NCBI GenBank assembly: GCA_025351925.1
Contig: JANXVC010000125.1
Location: 1 to 43,975, forward strand
DNA length: 43,975 nt
From: Rhodospirillales bacterium
Lineage (GTDB): Bacteria > Pseudomonadota > Alphaproteobacteria > Acetobacterales > Acetobacteraceae
Direction: 5' to 3'
In this document: one piece after another, positions 7,005 through 15,218 of the stretch
Position numbering within the stretch: position 1 is the first letter of the stretch
Layout: each line of letters opens with the position of its first letter
Notes under the pieces: model-generated
Databases searched by the model: none
The model's input: the letters and a program-made list of their open reading frames with translations, nothing else
Told to the model about the DNA's origin: nothing
Translations under genes and position numbers: made by a program

Positions 7005-8378
7005 TCAAGCCATCCACGCCGCCGCTGCTGATCCCAGCGCCGTGGCGGGCCGCTCCCAGTGCATCGATGCACCCTCGACGCCGCACGGCGGGCGCACCCG
7101 GCGCGCCGGACCCCACGCCGTCGCCTCGGCCGCGAATGCCAGATCATCGGGCGTCTCCGGCGCGAGCGCGACCTGATCGCCCACCGGCAGGCTACTCAGC
7201 AGCGCGGCGGTGCCGGCCAACGAGGCGCGCACCGTGCAGCCCGCCCCCGTCGCCAGGCGTCCCGTCAGGCCGCGCACAACGGCAGCGGCCATCAGGTAGC
7301 CGGTCGCATGATCCAGCGCCTGTACCGGCAAGGGCGTCGGGCGGTCGCGGCCCATGCGGCGCATGCCGGCCTCGGCGATGCCGCTACTCATCTGCACCAG
7401 GCTGTCGAAGCCGCGGCGCCCCTGCCACGGGCCGGACCAGCCATAGGCGTCGAGCGATACATCGACGAGCCCGGGGCACAAGTCACGGCGGCGCGCCGTA
7501 TCCAGGCCAAGCCCGGCCAGCGCGCCGGGACGGTAGCCGTGCACCAGCACGTCCGCCTGGCTCAGCAGGTCTTCCCAGATGATGCGATCGGTTTGCTGGC
7601 GGAGGTCGAGACGCGCGCAGCTTTTGCCCAGCACGACATCCGGCACGACGCCAGGTTCGTCCCAGCCGGGTGGATCGATGCGCAGCACCTCGGCGCCGAA
7701 ACCGGCCAGGAAGCGGGTGGCGACCGGGCCGGCCAGCACGCGCGTCAGGTCCAGCACGCGCACGCCCTGCAATGGAGCGGCGGCCGGGATGGTCCAGCGG
7801 GGCGCCGGGCCAGGAGCGCTGTGCTCGGTCAGCAGCAGGGGCGTCTCGGCGACGGCCTGGCCCTGGGGGTGCGCCGCCCAGGCCGCCGTGCTGCGCATCG
7901 CCGCCGCACAGCCGCCGTGCTGGACAATAGCGTCCTCCAGCGCGTTTGCTGTCCAGCCGGCGACCGCCTGGGCAACCCGCTCGCGTTCCGCTGGGACGCC
8001 CAGCACCGCAAGCGCCGCCGCCCGGTGATGCGGCGCGTTGGTATGCAGCCGTATCCAGCCATCGGCGGCCGGGTAGTCGCCGGCGACCGGGTCCCAAGCT
8101 GGCGGCAGCTTCCAGCCCTGCGGACGGATCGAGCTGCCGAACCAGAACGACGCGAGCCGCCGATCGACGCTTGCTTGCGGGTGTCCGCCCCGGCGCGTAT
8201 CGATGAGCTCGGCCACGGCGAGGCAGGCGGCGCCGACCGACGCCCCGGCCAGGTCGCTGACCGCAAAAACCGAGGGCAGGTCGCCCTCGCCGGTGATGGT
8301 GAGGCGGCCCAGCCACTCCGGCGCGCCGCCAAGGGTTTGCCAGATGCCGGCGAGCGCGCTTCTGGTGCCTTCGAACAT
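7005..8378 (-). CDS. Class III (CaiB/BaiF) CoA-transferase with rearranged domain order
   Basis: The hallmark Rossmann segment of family III CoA-transferases, LDLTRVLAGPVATRFLAGFG, sits in the middle of the protein (about residues 208-227) instead of at the N-terminus. It is followed by RIDPPGWDEP, VLVHGYRPGAL and GFDSLVQMSSGIA, whose Asp corresponds to the catalytic aspartate. The first 200 residues contain what is normally the C-terminal small domain (DGWIRLHTNAPHHRAAALAV, then MRSTAAWAAHPQGQ). The protein therefore looks like a tandem of a front-truncated and a back-truncated CaiB unit. It probably transfers CoA between carboxylic acids, with unknown substrates. Start ATG 8378-8376. It is monocistronic and transcribed towards the dehydratase-like gene. 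Confidence 0.85.
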   Translation of the reverse strand: MFEGTRSALAGIWQTLGGAPEWLGRLTITGEGDLPSVFAVSDLAGASVGAACLAVAELIDTRRGGHPQASVDRRLASFWFGSSIRPQGWKLPPAWDPVAGDYPAADGWIRLHTNAPHHRAAALAVLGVPAERERVAQAVAGWTANALEDAIVQHGGCAAAMRSTAAWAAHPQGQAVAETPLLLTEHSAPGPAPRWTIPAAAPLQGVRVLDLTRVLAGPVATRFLAGFGAEVLRIDPPGWDEPGVVPDVVLGKSCARLDLRQQTDRIIWEDLLSQADVLVHGYRPGALAGLGLDTARRRDLCPGLVDVSLDAYGWSGPWQGRRGFDSLVQMSSGIAEAGMRRMGRDRPTPLPVQALDHATGYLMAAAVVRGLTGRLATGAGCTVRASLAGTAALLSSLPVGDQVALAPETPDDLAFAAEATAWGPARRVRPPCGVEGASMHWERPATALGSAAAAWMA

Positions 8379-8435
8379 GCGGCGGCTCCGGATGGATTAA
8401 CGAGCGACCTCTATCATCGTGCAACGCGAGCCCGA

Positions 8436-10421
8436 CTACGCTGCGAACGTTGTCCGCCCCTCGGCCTGGCCATACTGCACGTAGTGCAGCAGCGGGTCGA
8501 TCCGGGCCGCCTTCACATCCGAGTAGGCCGCTAAGTATTTGTTGGTGCTGAACTTTGCCGAGGGGTCCCGGCCCTCGCGCCAGCCAAACTGCTCGTAGTG
8601 CCGCAATGGGTTGATGGACGCCGCAGCGACGTCCGGGTTGTGCGCACGGTAGTATTTCGTATCGAACAGCGCGCTGGGATTGAGCCCCGCCTGCCATCCA
8701 GCGACGTCGTAGCTCGCCGCCGCCTGCTGCTGCCCCGCCGCCCCGGCCGGGATCAGCGTCGCGCCGAACTGCTTGTCGTAGAATCCAGCATCCACCAGCG
8801 GGTCTGCCGCCGCCAGGCTGCCGGGCAGAAACGTCATGCGGCCCTCGGATTTGCCGAATCCCATGTAGTGCAGCAGCGGGTTGACCTTGGCCGCCGCCAC
8901 GTCCGGGTTCTGCGCCAGGTAATATCGGGTGTCGAAGAAGGCGTCAGGATTGCGGCCCTCCTTCCAGCCGAAGCTGAAATAGTGCTGGCGGGGATCGACG
9001 CCCGCAGCCCTCACGTCGGAGTTGGCTGCCAGGTAATAGGCGGCATCGAACAGCGGATCGGTGGCGGGCGTCGCGCCGCCTCCTGAGACGACGGTGACGC
9101 TGGCGCCTGCCGTGCCCGGCGCGACCATAAAGCTGTCGCCGGCGTAGTTGCCGGTCAGGGTTACCGCGCCGACGCTGGTGCTGCCGCTGCTGAAGGTCAG
9201 GGTGCCGCGGTCGCTGCCGGTCGCCTGGTAGGTCGCGCGGGTCACGACGGCGGCGCTGTTGACGATGATCGTGTCGGTCGTGCCAAAGCCGGAGATGGTC
9301 CCGGCGAAGGCGGCGGGATCGTCGAGGATCAGCGTGTCGCCGCCGAGCATCGCGACGGTCTGGCCGGCGCCGACGCTGCCGACCTCCAGCGTTCCCGCGA
9401 CCGCCGGGTCAACCGGGGTGTCGAAGCCGGGCAGGGCGGCGATGCGGTTGAAGCTGATTGTCCCGGTGCCGATGATCGCGTCGTGGAACAGGATGCCCGG
9501 CCCTTCCGCGACGATTAGGCCGTTATTGGCCACCGCCCCATTCACGACCACCCGGCTGGCGCTCGGCCCGGCCCCGGTGGATGCGGCGCTGCTTGCGAAC
9601 AAGGCGCCGTTCAACAGGCTCAGGCCGCCGGTGCTGATAGTGCCGCCGGCTGCCTCGAACACGCCGTCCTTGCCGATCGTCAGCGCATTCGCCGTCGTGT
9701 AGCCGCGGCCGTTCTTCACGGTGACGAAGCCAGCGTTCTCGATCAGCTTCAGGGTGGACTCGACCGGCACGTAGCCGGTGCCGTTCCACTCGTTGATCTG
9801 CGATCCCGGGTCGTCGTAGATCAACTGCGTCCAGTAGCTATGGGTCGGCGTGGGCTTCGGACCCGTCAGCGTCTCGATCGCGAGCTTGAAGCCGCCGAGC
9901 TTGCCGCCGAGGTTGACCGTCGTGGTGCCGCCAAGCGCCTCGAAGGCGCCATCGAACAGTATGTGCCGGGCCGTATCGTACTGGGCGATGCTCGCGGTAT
10001 CGACCGTCGCGGTGCCCTCGACGACCTGCAGCTCCCAAGCGAGATAGATCGGGTTGCTGCCGGCGAACAGGACGTTGCCCCGCGTCTGGATGAAGGTGAA
10101 CATCAGCCCGGCGTTCAGGATCGTGCCGTTATTGATGGCGAGCGGGCTGCTCTCGAACTCCCGCCCGAGCGCGCCCGCCGAGCCCGGCGCGAAGGCCAGC
10201 GTGCCGTTGACGGTGAGGCCGATGCTGGAATCGCGCAGGTCGAGCGAGTTTACCGTCTCGGTTACACCAACGGGGATCGTGACGCTGTAAGAACCAAGGC
10301 TGCCGAGCGGCGCCGCGTCGATCACCACGTCTGCGGCCGTGCCATTCGGGATAGCGGCGCCCAGCCAATTGGCGGCAACATTCCAATCGCCCGGACTGCC
10401 CTTGTTCCATTTATAGATCAT
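8436..10421 (-). CDS. Large repeat protein, probably type I-secreted or surface exposed
   Basis: The N-terminus MIYKWNKGSPGDWNVAANW resembles the start of bacterial surface proteins built from short beta-strand repeats (WxGGxGxWxxAxNW-like). About 400 residues of Gly/Thr/Val-rich beta-helix-type sequence follow. The C-terminal 200 residues contain about five copies of a 40-residue unit of the form FDTRYYLAQNPDVAAA...NPLLHYxxFGxxEGR; the third is degenerate. No signal peptide is present, which fits type I secretion, but no T1SS genes are in the window. The ORF track starts at 10562. I chose ATG 10421, because the extension (FFSCEIQRLCSLLW) looks non-coding and the GDWN motif fits a true N-terminus. 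The ribosome binding site (GAAGAG) is weak and distant. It is divergent from the HxlR operon. Confidence 0.8.
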   Translation of the reverse strand: MIYKWNKGSPGDWNVAANWLGAAIPNGTAADVVIDAAPLGSLGSYSVTIPVGVTETVNSLDLRDSSIGLTVNGTLAFAPGSAGALGREFESSPLAINNGTILNAGLMFTFIQTRGNVLFAGSNPIYLAWELQVVEGTATVDTASIAQYDTARHILFDGAFEALGGTTTVNLGGKLGGFKLAIETLTGPKPTPTHSYWTQLIYDDPGSQINEWNGTGYVPVESTLKLIENAGFVTVKNGRGYTTANALTIGKDGVFEAAGGTISTGGLSLLNGALFASSAASTGAGPSASRVVVNGAVANNGLIVAEGPGILFHDAIIGTGTISFNRIAALPGFDTPVDPAVAGTLEVGSVGAGQTVAMLGGDTLILDDPAAFAGTISGFGTTDTIIVNSAAVVTRATYQATGSDRGTLTFSSGSTSVGAVTLTGNYAGDSFMVAPGTAGASVTVVSGGGATPATDPLFDAAYYLAANSDVRAAGVDPRQHYFSFGWKEGRNPDAFFDTRYYLAQNPDVAAAKVNPLLHYMGFGKSEGRMTFLPGSLAAADPLVDAGFYDKQFGATLIPAGAAGQQQAAASYDVAGWQAGLNPSALFDTKYYRAHNPDVAAASINPLRHYEQFGWREGRDPSAKFSTNKYLAAYSDVKAARIDPLLHYVQYGQAEGRTTFAA

Positions 10422-10606
10422 CGGCCGCGTTTTCTCTTCGATTGACCACAACAAGCTGCAAAGTCGCTGAATTTCGCAACTAAAAAACCGCCGCTCCACG
10501 GGCAGATGGCTGGCGCTGGGCATAATCGTGCGGGGGTGTGGCAAGACGGTCTCGGTAAACAATCCGGCGAGATCCGCTTTTCAGGGTCCAATCCCAGCGG
10601 TGTAGC

Positions 10607-10619
10607 TTGCATGATGCAA
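10607..10619. promoter_or_regulatory. Palindrome TTGCATGATGCAA, upstream operator candidate of the HxlR operon
   Basis: A 13-bp odd palindrome 23 bp upstream of the HxlR start codon. Its exact reverse complement recurs at 10635-10647, with centres 28 bp apart. Two identical dyads at the promoter of an HxlR-type regulator are most simply read as autoregulatory operators. Confidence 0.65.
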
Positions 10620-10634
10620 TGGACTCGGATAGGC

Positions 10635-10647
10635 TTGCATCATGCAA
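10635..10647. promoter_or_regulatory. Palindrome TTGCATCATGCAA overlapping the HxlR start codon
   Basis: The second copy of the dyad includes the ATG at 10642-10644. A repressor bound here would block transcription or initiation. It is the perfect reverse complement of the copy at 10607-10619. Confidence 0.65.
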
Positions 10648-11091
10648 CGCACCTCATTCGGCGCCATGCCTTGCCCAATCGCCCGCAGCCTCGAGCACGT
10701 GGGCGAATGGTGGAGCATTCTCATCCTGCGCGACGCGTTCCGCGGCCATACCCGGTTCGAGCAGTTCCGCGACAGCTTGGGCATCGCGCCCAACATCTTG
10801 ACCCGGCGGCTCAAGGCGCTGGCCGAGGCCGGCCTGCTCGAACGCCGGCGCTACTGCGAACGGCCGCCGCGCGACGAATATGTGCTGACCGAGCGTGGGC
10901 GGGACTTCCGCCCGGTGCTGCTCAGCCTGTTCGCCTGGGGCGACCGGCACTTTGCACCCGAGGGGCCGCGCGTCGAGCTGGTTGACTCCGAAACCGGGCT
11001 TAAGGCCGACCCAATGCTGGTTGACCGCGTCAGCGGCGCCGTGATCACCGAACCGCGCTTCCACGTCCAGCGCCGTGAAGGTGGGCCGTGA
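10642..11091 (+). CDS. HxlR-family winged-helix transcriptional regulator
   Basis: The 149-aa protein shows the family core CPIARSLEHVGEWWSILILR (residues 11-30), FEQFRDSLGIAPNILTRRLK (the recognition helix region), and the wing YVLTERGRDFRPVL. HxlR members bind palindromic DNA as dimers and often respond to electrophiles or oxidants through the N-terminal Cys; a Cys is present at residue 11. The start is ATG 10642, with GGATAGG upstream. The expected N-terminus M-RTSF supports it over the internal ATG. The stop codon overlaps the start of the MATE gene by 4 bp (GTGA). Paired palindromes around the start imply self-regulation and control of the exporter operon. Confidence 0.93.
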   Translation: MQRTSFGAMPCPIARSLEHVGEWWSILILRDAFRGHTRFEQFRDSLGIAPNILTRRLKALAEAGLLERRRYCERPPRDEYVLTERGRDFRPVLLSLFAWGDRHFAPEGPRVELVDSETGLKADPMLVDRVSGAVITEPRFHVQRREGGP

Positions 11092-12458
11092 GCGCCGTTC
11101 TCAATCAGCCCGCGCTGCGGCCCCGCACCCGGGCGCTGCTGCACGACCCGATCCTGCCGACGCTGCTGCGGCTGGCCTGGCCCAACGTGCTGGTGATGCT
11201 GGCGCAGGCGTCCACTGGGCTGATCGAGACCTGGTGGGTGTCGCGGCTAGGCATGGACGCCCTGGCCGGGATGGCACTGGTGTTCCCGGGCGTCATGCTG
11301 ATGCAGATGATCTCGGCTGGCGCTGTGGGCGGCGGGATCTCGTCCGCGATCGCCCGTGCGCTTGGGGCACGCCGCACCGACGATGCGGATGCGCTGGTGC
11401 TGCACGCGCTCATCATCAACGGTGTGCTGGGCGTGCTGTTCTCCGTCCTGGTGCTGGCTTTTGGGCCGTCGCTGTACCGGCTGCTGGGCGGGTCCGGCGC
11501 GTCGCTCGATGCGGCACTGCGCTACTCCAACGTGGTGTTCGCCGGCACGGTTCTGCTGTGGCTGATGAACGCGCTCGCCAGCGCGGTGCGCGGCACCGGC
11601 AACATGCTGGTGCCGGCCGTGGTGATCTGCGTCGGCGTGGTGGCGCTGGTGCCGCTGTCGCCGTGCCTGATCTTCGGCATCGGGCCATTTCCGGCACTGG
11701 GCGTGGCCGGCGGCGGCTGGGCGCTGCTGCTGTTCTATCTCGGCGGCGTGGTCGCCCTGGGCTGGTACGTGCTGGCCGGCCGGGCTACGGTGCGGCTGCA
11801 GATAGTGCGTCTGCGCTGGGCGCTGTTCCGCGACATCCTGGTGGTCGGGGCCGTCGCCTCCATCAGCTCGGTGCAGACCAACCTCGTGGTCGCGGCAGCG
11901 ACGGCGCTGGTCGGCGCGGCGGCTGGGCCGGACGCGGTGGCGGGCTACGGCACGGGGGCACGGCTCGAGTACCTGATAGTGGCGCTGGTGTTCGGGTTGG
12001 GCGCGCCCCTGGTGACGATGGTTGGCACCAACATCGGTGCCGGGCAGCGGGCACGGGCGCTGCGCATCGCCTGGATCGGCGGCGCTCTGGCTTTCGGAAT
12101 GACGGAGGTGATCGGGCTCACCGCCGCGGTCTGGCCGGAGGCGTGGCTGCGCCTGTTCGGCGATGACCCGGCGATGCTCGCGACCGGCACGGCCTACCTG
12201 CGCGCCGTCGGGCCGGCCTACGGGTTCTTCGGGCTGGGATTGGCCTTGTATTTCAGCTCGCAAGGCGCGGGCCGGCTGGCCTGGCCGCTGCTGGCCGGTC
12301 TGCTGCGCGTGGTGGTGGCGGTGGGCGGCGGCTGGCTGGCTCTGCGCCTGACCGGCTCACAAAGCGGACTGTTCCTGGCGCTGGCGCTCGGCTTGGCGCT
12401 GTATGGCGGCACGCTGGCGGCGGCGATCCGCGGCGGCGCCTGGTTTGGGAGGGAATGA
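11088..12458 (+). CDS. MATE family efflux transporter
   Basis: The 456-aa protein has about 12 hydrophobic segments and the MATE-typical opening LPTLLRLAWPNVLVMLAQ, then TWWVSRLGMDALAGMALV and a repeated half around LVTMVGTNIGAGQ. MATE proteins export cationic or polar drugs and metabolites by Na+ or H+ antiport across the inner membrane. The start is GTG, overlapping the HxlR stop by 4 bp. The stop overlaps the ATG of the PanE-like gene by 4 bp (ATGA). Co-transcription with an HxlR regulator suggests an inducible detoxification exporter. The ligand is not predictable. Confidence 0.93.
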   Translation: MSAVLNQPALRPRTRALLHDPILPTLLRLAWPNVLVMLAQASTGLIETWWVSRLGMDALAGMALVFPGVMLMQMISAGAVGGGISSAIARALGARRTDDADALVLHALIINGVLGVLFSVLVLAFGPSLYRLLGGSGASLDAALRYSNVVFAGTVLLWLMNALASAVRGTGNMLVPAVVICVGVVALVPLSPCLIFGIGPFPALGVAGGGWALLLFYLGGVVALGWYVLAGRATVRLQIVRLRWALFRDILVVGAVASISSVQTNLVVAAATALVGAAAGPDAVAGYGTGARLEYLIVALVFGLGAPLVTMVGTNIGAGQRARALRIAWIGGALAFGMTEVIGLTAAVWPEAWLRLFGDDPAMLATGTAYLRAVGPAYGFFGLGLALYFSSQGAGRLAWPLLAGLLRVVVAVGGGWLALRLTGSQSGLFLALALGLALYGGTLAAAIRGGAWFGRE

Positions 12459-13372
12459 TGCGCATACTCATGGTCGGCGCCGGGGCGATCGGCGGCTATT
12501 TCGGCGGCCGGATAATCGAGGCGGGTCAGGACGTGACCTTCCTGGTCCGGCCGCGCCGGGCCGCGCAGATCGCGGCGGACGGCTTGGTGATCCGCAGCCC
12601 GCGGGGCGACGTGACGCGCCCGGTGCAGACCGTCCAGGCAGCCGCGCTCGGCGGCCCGTATGACGCCGTGGTGCTGAGCTGCAAGGCGTTCGACCTCGAC
12701 GACGCGATCGCCTCTTTCGCGCCTGCGGTAGGGCCGGACACTGCCATCCTGCCGCTGCTGAACGGCATGCGGCATCTGGACGTGCTGGACACCAGCTTCG
12801 GCGCCGGCGCGGTACTGGGCGGCCAGTGCCAGATCGCCGCCACATTGGAGCCGGACGGCACCATTCGGCACTTGAACGACCTGCAGGCACTTTCACTTGG
12901 CGAACGCGGCGGCGCCATCACGCCGCGAGTGGAGGCTTTGGGTGCGGCCTTCGCCGGCTGCGGCGGGCGGACCAGCGAGACGATCGTGCAGGACATGTGG
13001 GAGAAGTGGGTGTTCCTGGCCTCGCTGGCCTGCCTCACCTCGCTGATGCGCGCCTCGGTCGGCGACGTTGTGACGGCGGGCGGGACGGAGATCGCCCAGG
13101 GCCTGTTCGATGAGGCCGCCGGCATCGCCACCGCGCACGGCCATGCGCCGCGCCCGGCCTTCGTCGAGCGGATGCGCGGCATGCTGGGGCAGGCGGGCTC
13201 GACCTTTACCGCGTCCATGCTGCGCGACATCGAGCGCGGCAACCCGATCGAGGCCGATCACATCGTGGGCGACCTTATTGCCCGCGGCATGACGGCGGGC
13301 ACGCGGCTGCTGCGGATTGCGTTTATTCACCTTAAGGCCTACGAGGCGCGCCGGGCCCGCGAGACAAGCTGA
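12455..13372 (+). CDS. 2-dehydropantoate 2-reductase (PanE/ApbA family) oxidoreductase
   Basis: The N-terminal NADP-binding loop is VGAGAIGGYFGG (residues 7-18). Conserved elements follow: LLNGMRHL (the catalytic-region Asn), MWEKWVFLAS (catalytic Lys), FTASMLRDIERGNPIEADHI (the SxxxD and Glu substrate contacts). At 305 residues it has the usual length. True PanE reduces ketopantoate in pantothenate synthesis. Its place as third gene of an HxlR-MATE operon, with 4-bp overlap, suggests instead a paralogue reducing another 2-oxoacid-like or carbonyl compound linked to the exported toxin. The family assignment is firm; the exact substrate is inference. Confidence 0.9.
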   Translation: MMRILMVGAGAIGGYFGGRIIEAGQDVTFLVRPRRAAQIAADGLVIRSPRGDVTRPVQTVQAAALGGPYDAVVLSCKAFDLDDAIASFAPAVGPDTAILPLLNGMRHLDVLDTSFGAGAVLGGQCQIAATLEPDGTIRHLNDLQALSLGERGGAITPRVEALGAAFAGCGGRTSETIVQDMWEKWVFLASLACLTSLMRASVGDVVTAGGTEIAQGLFDEAAGIATAHGHAPRPAFVERMRGMLGQAGSTFTASMLRDIERGNPIEADHIVGDLIARGMTAGTRLLRIAFIHLKAYEARRARETS

Positions 13373-13605
13373 GAACAATCGCGCCCGGGTGCATGCCGGA
13401 CAATCTGCCACTCAAGGTAAGAAGAAGCTGAGTACTGAACAATAACCTACAACACAGCGTAGAGAAAAATACCATTTGCACGCTGTCGTTATCTGTATGA
13501 CTTGAAATGCCGCTTGGGTTAAAGCGTATTGCTCTTGTTTGACGTGGCTGTGCCGAGTTAGCTGCAAATCAGCCTGTATCCAACTGACGGTGTTGCAGCT
13601 TCGAT

Positions 13606-15006
13606 ATGAATGTGCCGCTTCTCCCTGTTCGTCCCGGTCAGACTTCTGCCGTCGCCGGGCTAGCGAAGGCAGTGGCCGATCATGCGTGCGTGTGCGTGAC
13701 GGGCAGGGTGGATGCCGGCACGATGGCCTTGCTGAACCAGGCGGAACTCGAGCTGTCCAGCCGCAGTATCCGTTGCGTCCGGATCTATGGCCCCGCGTCC
13801 GGCGGCCTGGCGGTGCGGGACCTCATAGCGCAGGTCGTGGGCCGACCTGATACCGCCAACCTGACGGATGGTGACCTGAAAGCCGGGTTCATCGCGCTGA
13901 CCGAGCCCGGCGAGCACTACGAATTGGTGGCCTTGCTGGTCGCCGAGGCGCATACCCTGCTGCCGTCGGCCATGCGCTACATCCAGCTCGCGTGCCGGTC
14001 CAGCCCAAAGCTGCGCGTCGTGCTGGCTGGTCAGGCGAGCCTGACTGCAACACTTGCACAAAACGAGTTCGCCGATCTCTGGCGCGTGACGCACGTGCTG
14101 GAACTGCACGACGTGGTGGGAGAGAGGCCGCCGGGCAGCGGCTTGGCCGTGCCGCCTGTACCGCACCGGAGTGGGTCGTCGGCGCTGGTCAGGCTGGGCT
14201 TGGCTGCCCTGCTAGTACCGATGGTGGGGTTAATCTGGTGGCGCCATCTGCCGGCCTCGCCCGTGGTCGATAGCCCCGTCGTCAATACGCACGTTTTTAG
14301 TGCACCCGTCCCTGATGCGCCGACTGGCACGCCCGGTTCAAACGCGCTGGTTGCCCAGCCCGCCGAGACGCCTGCTGCAAAGGAGCAGGAGCCTGCCGAT
14401 GAGATCTTTCCGCCAGAATTGGAGGCGGAGGCAGCGCCAAACCCAGCGCCGGCGGCTGCGGCCGTGGACGTTCCGCCTCTCTTGACCGCCGACACACCGG
14501 TCGAGCCGGTTCCGGCTGTGCCGAGCACGCCCTTGGAGGCCTTCGTGCCCGAGCCGGCCATGCCAGCCGAAAGCGGCGCAATCGCCAATGACACGCCGCC
14601 TGCCATAGCAATGCCGGAGCGTCCCGCGGAGCCGACACAGGCGTCTGTGGAGCCGGCAAAGACCCCGCAGCCGCCGCGGGAGGCGAGCCCAGTCGCGACC
14701 CAGGCGCCGGAGCCGGCGGTTCAGGCGCTAAGCGCTGCCCCGCCGCCCGAAGCCGTCAGCCCGACGGTCAGCGCCATCCCGCCAATTCCGTCACTGCCAA
14801 GGCCCAGTCGGCCGGCAGCCCCAGCAATGCCGCCAATCCAACACGCACGCACGGAACTGCCGCGTCCCGTCGTAACCGCGGCTGTCCCACCCGCCCGCCT
14901 CGCGGACGAACGGCGCTGCCGCGACATCGTGCTCAAAGTCCAACTGGGAAAGGACCTCTCCAATGCCGACAAACTATTCCTGCGCAGCGGCTGCAGTGCC
15001 GAGTAG
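13606..15006 (+). CDS. Membrane-anchored degenerate ExeA/GspA-like protein with proline-rich tail
   Basis: The cytosolic N-terminal 180 residues follow the ExeA/GspA AAA pattern, but key sites are lost. The P-loop position reads VTGRVDAGTMALL, where G-x4-GKT would be expected, so Lys and Thr are replaced. The Walker B region reads ALLVAEAHTLLPSA, without the usual Asp. The following KLRVVLAGQASLTATL matches the LVGQPEL segment. One membrane helix (VRLGLAALLVPMVGLIWW, about residues 192-210) is followed by about 225 residues rich in Pro, Ala and Glu, and a C-terminal unit CRDIVLKVQLGKDLSNADKLFLRSGC. ATP hydrolysis is unlikely. The topology recalls GspA/GspB assembly factors of type II secretion, but this is inference. 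It is paralogous to the gene at 32627. The ATG start lacks a strong ribosome binding site. Confidence 0.75.
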   Translation: MNVPLLPVRPGQTSAVAGLAKAVADHACVCVTGRVDAGTMALLNQAELELSSRSIRCVRIYGPASGGLAVRDLIAQVVGRPDTANLTDGDLKAGFIALTEPGEHYELVALLVAEAHTLLPSAMRYIQLACRSSPKLRVVLAGQASLTATLAQNEFADLWRVTHVLELHDVVGERPPGSGLAVPPVPHRSGSSALVRLGLAALLVPMVGLIWWRHLPASPVVDSPVVNTHVFSAPVPDAPTGTPGSNALVAQPAETPAAKEQEPADEIFPPELEAEAAPNPAPAAAAVDVPPLLTADTPVEPVPAVPSTPLEAFVPEPAMPAESGAIANDTPPAIAMPERPAEPTQASVEPAKTPQPPREASPVATQAPEPAVQALSAAPPPEAVSPTVSAIPPIPSLPRPSRPAAPAMPPIQHARTELPRPVVTAAVPPARLADERRCRDIVLKVQLGKDLSNADKLFLRSGCSAE

Positions 15007-15046
15007 GCCGGGTCGGCACTCTGCTGGACCGCCGCGTAGAGTCCGA

Positions 15047-15062
15047 GCCGCACGCCTGCGGC
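15047..15062 (+). terminator. Short GC hairpin downstream of the ExeA-like gene
   Basis: GCCGCA-CGCC-TGCGGC forms a 6-bp stem with a 4-base loop about 40 bp after the stop codon. No clear T-run follows (GGGCTTGAGG), so termination is only a possibility. The rest of 15007-15218 shows no gene. Confidence 0.3.
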
Positions 15063-15218
15063 GGGCTTGAGGACCATTCAGCGCCGGGCCGCACCTGAAA
15101 AGCCGCCCGGTCATTTGGCTGTCCCGCTCACGCAACCGCGTTCGTCCGTCCCTCGACTTTAGGGTTGCCGGCTGGCCGCGTGCCGCCAAGTCGCAATCCA
15201 CTGTATAGGAGCCGACGC

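Noticed and set aside
7059-8534. 491-aa plus-strand ORF opposite the CoA-transferase
   Set aside because: Arg/Gln/His-rich antisense shadow. The minus frame has clear CaiB motifs.
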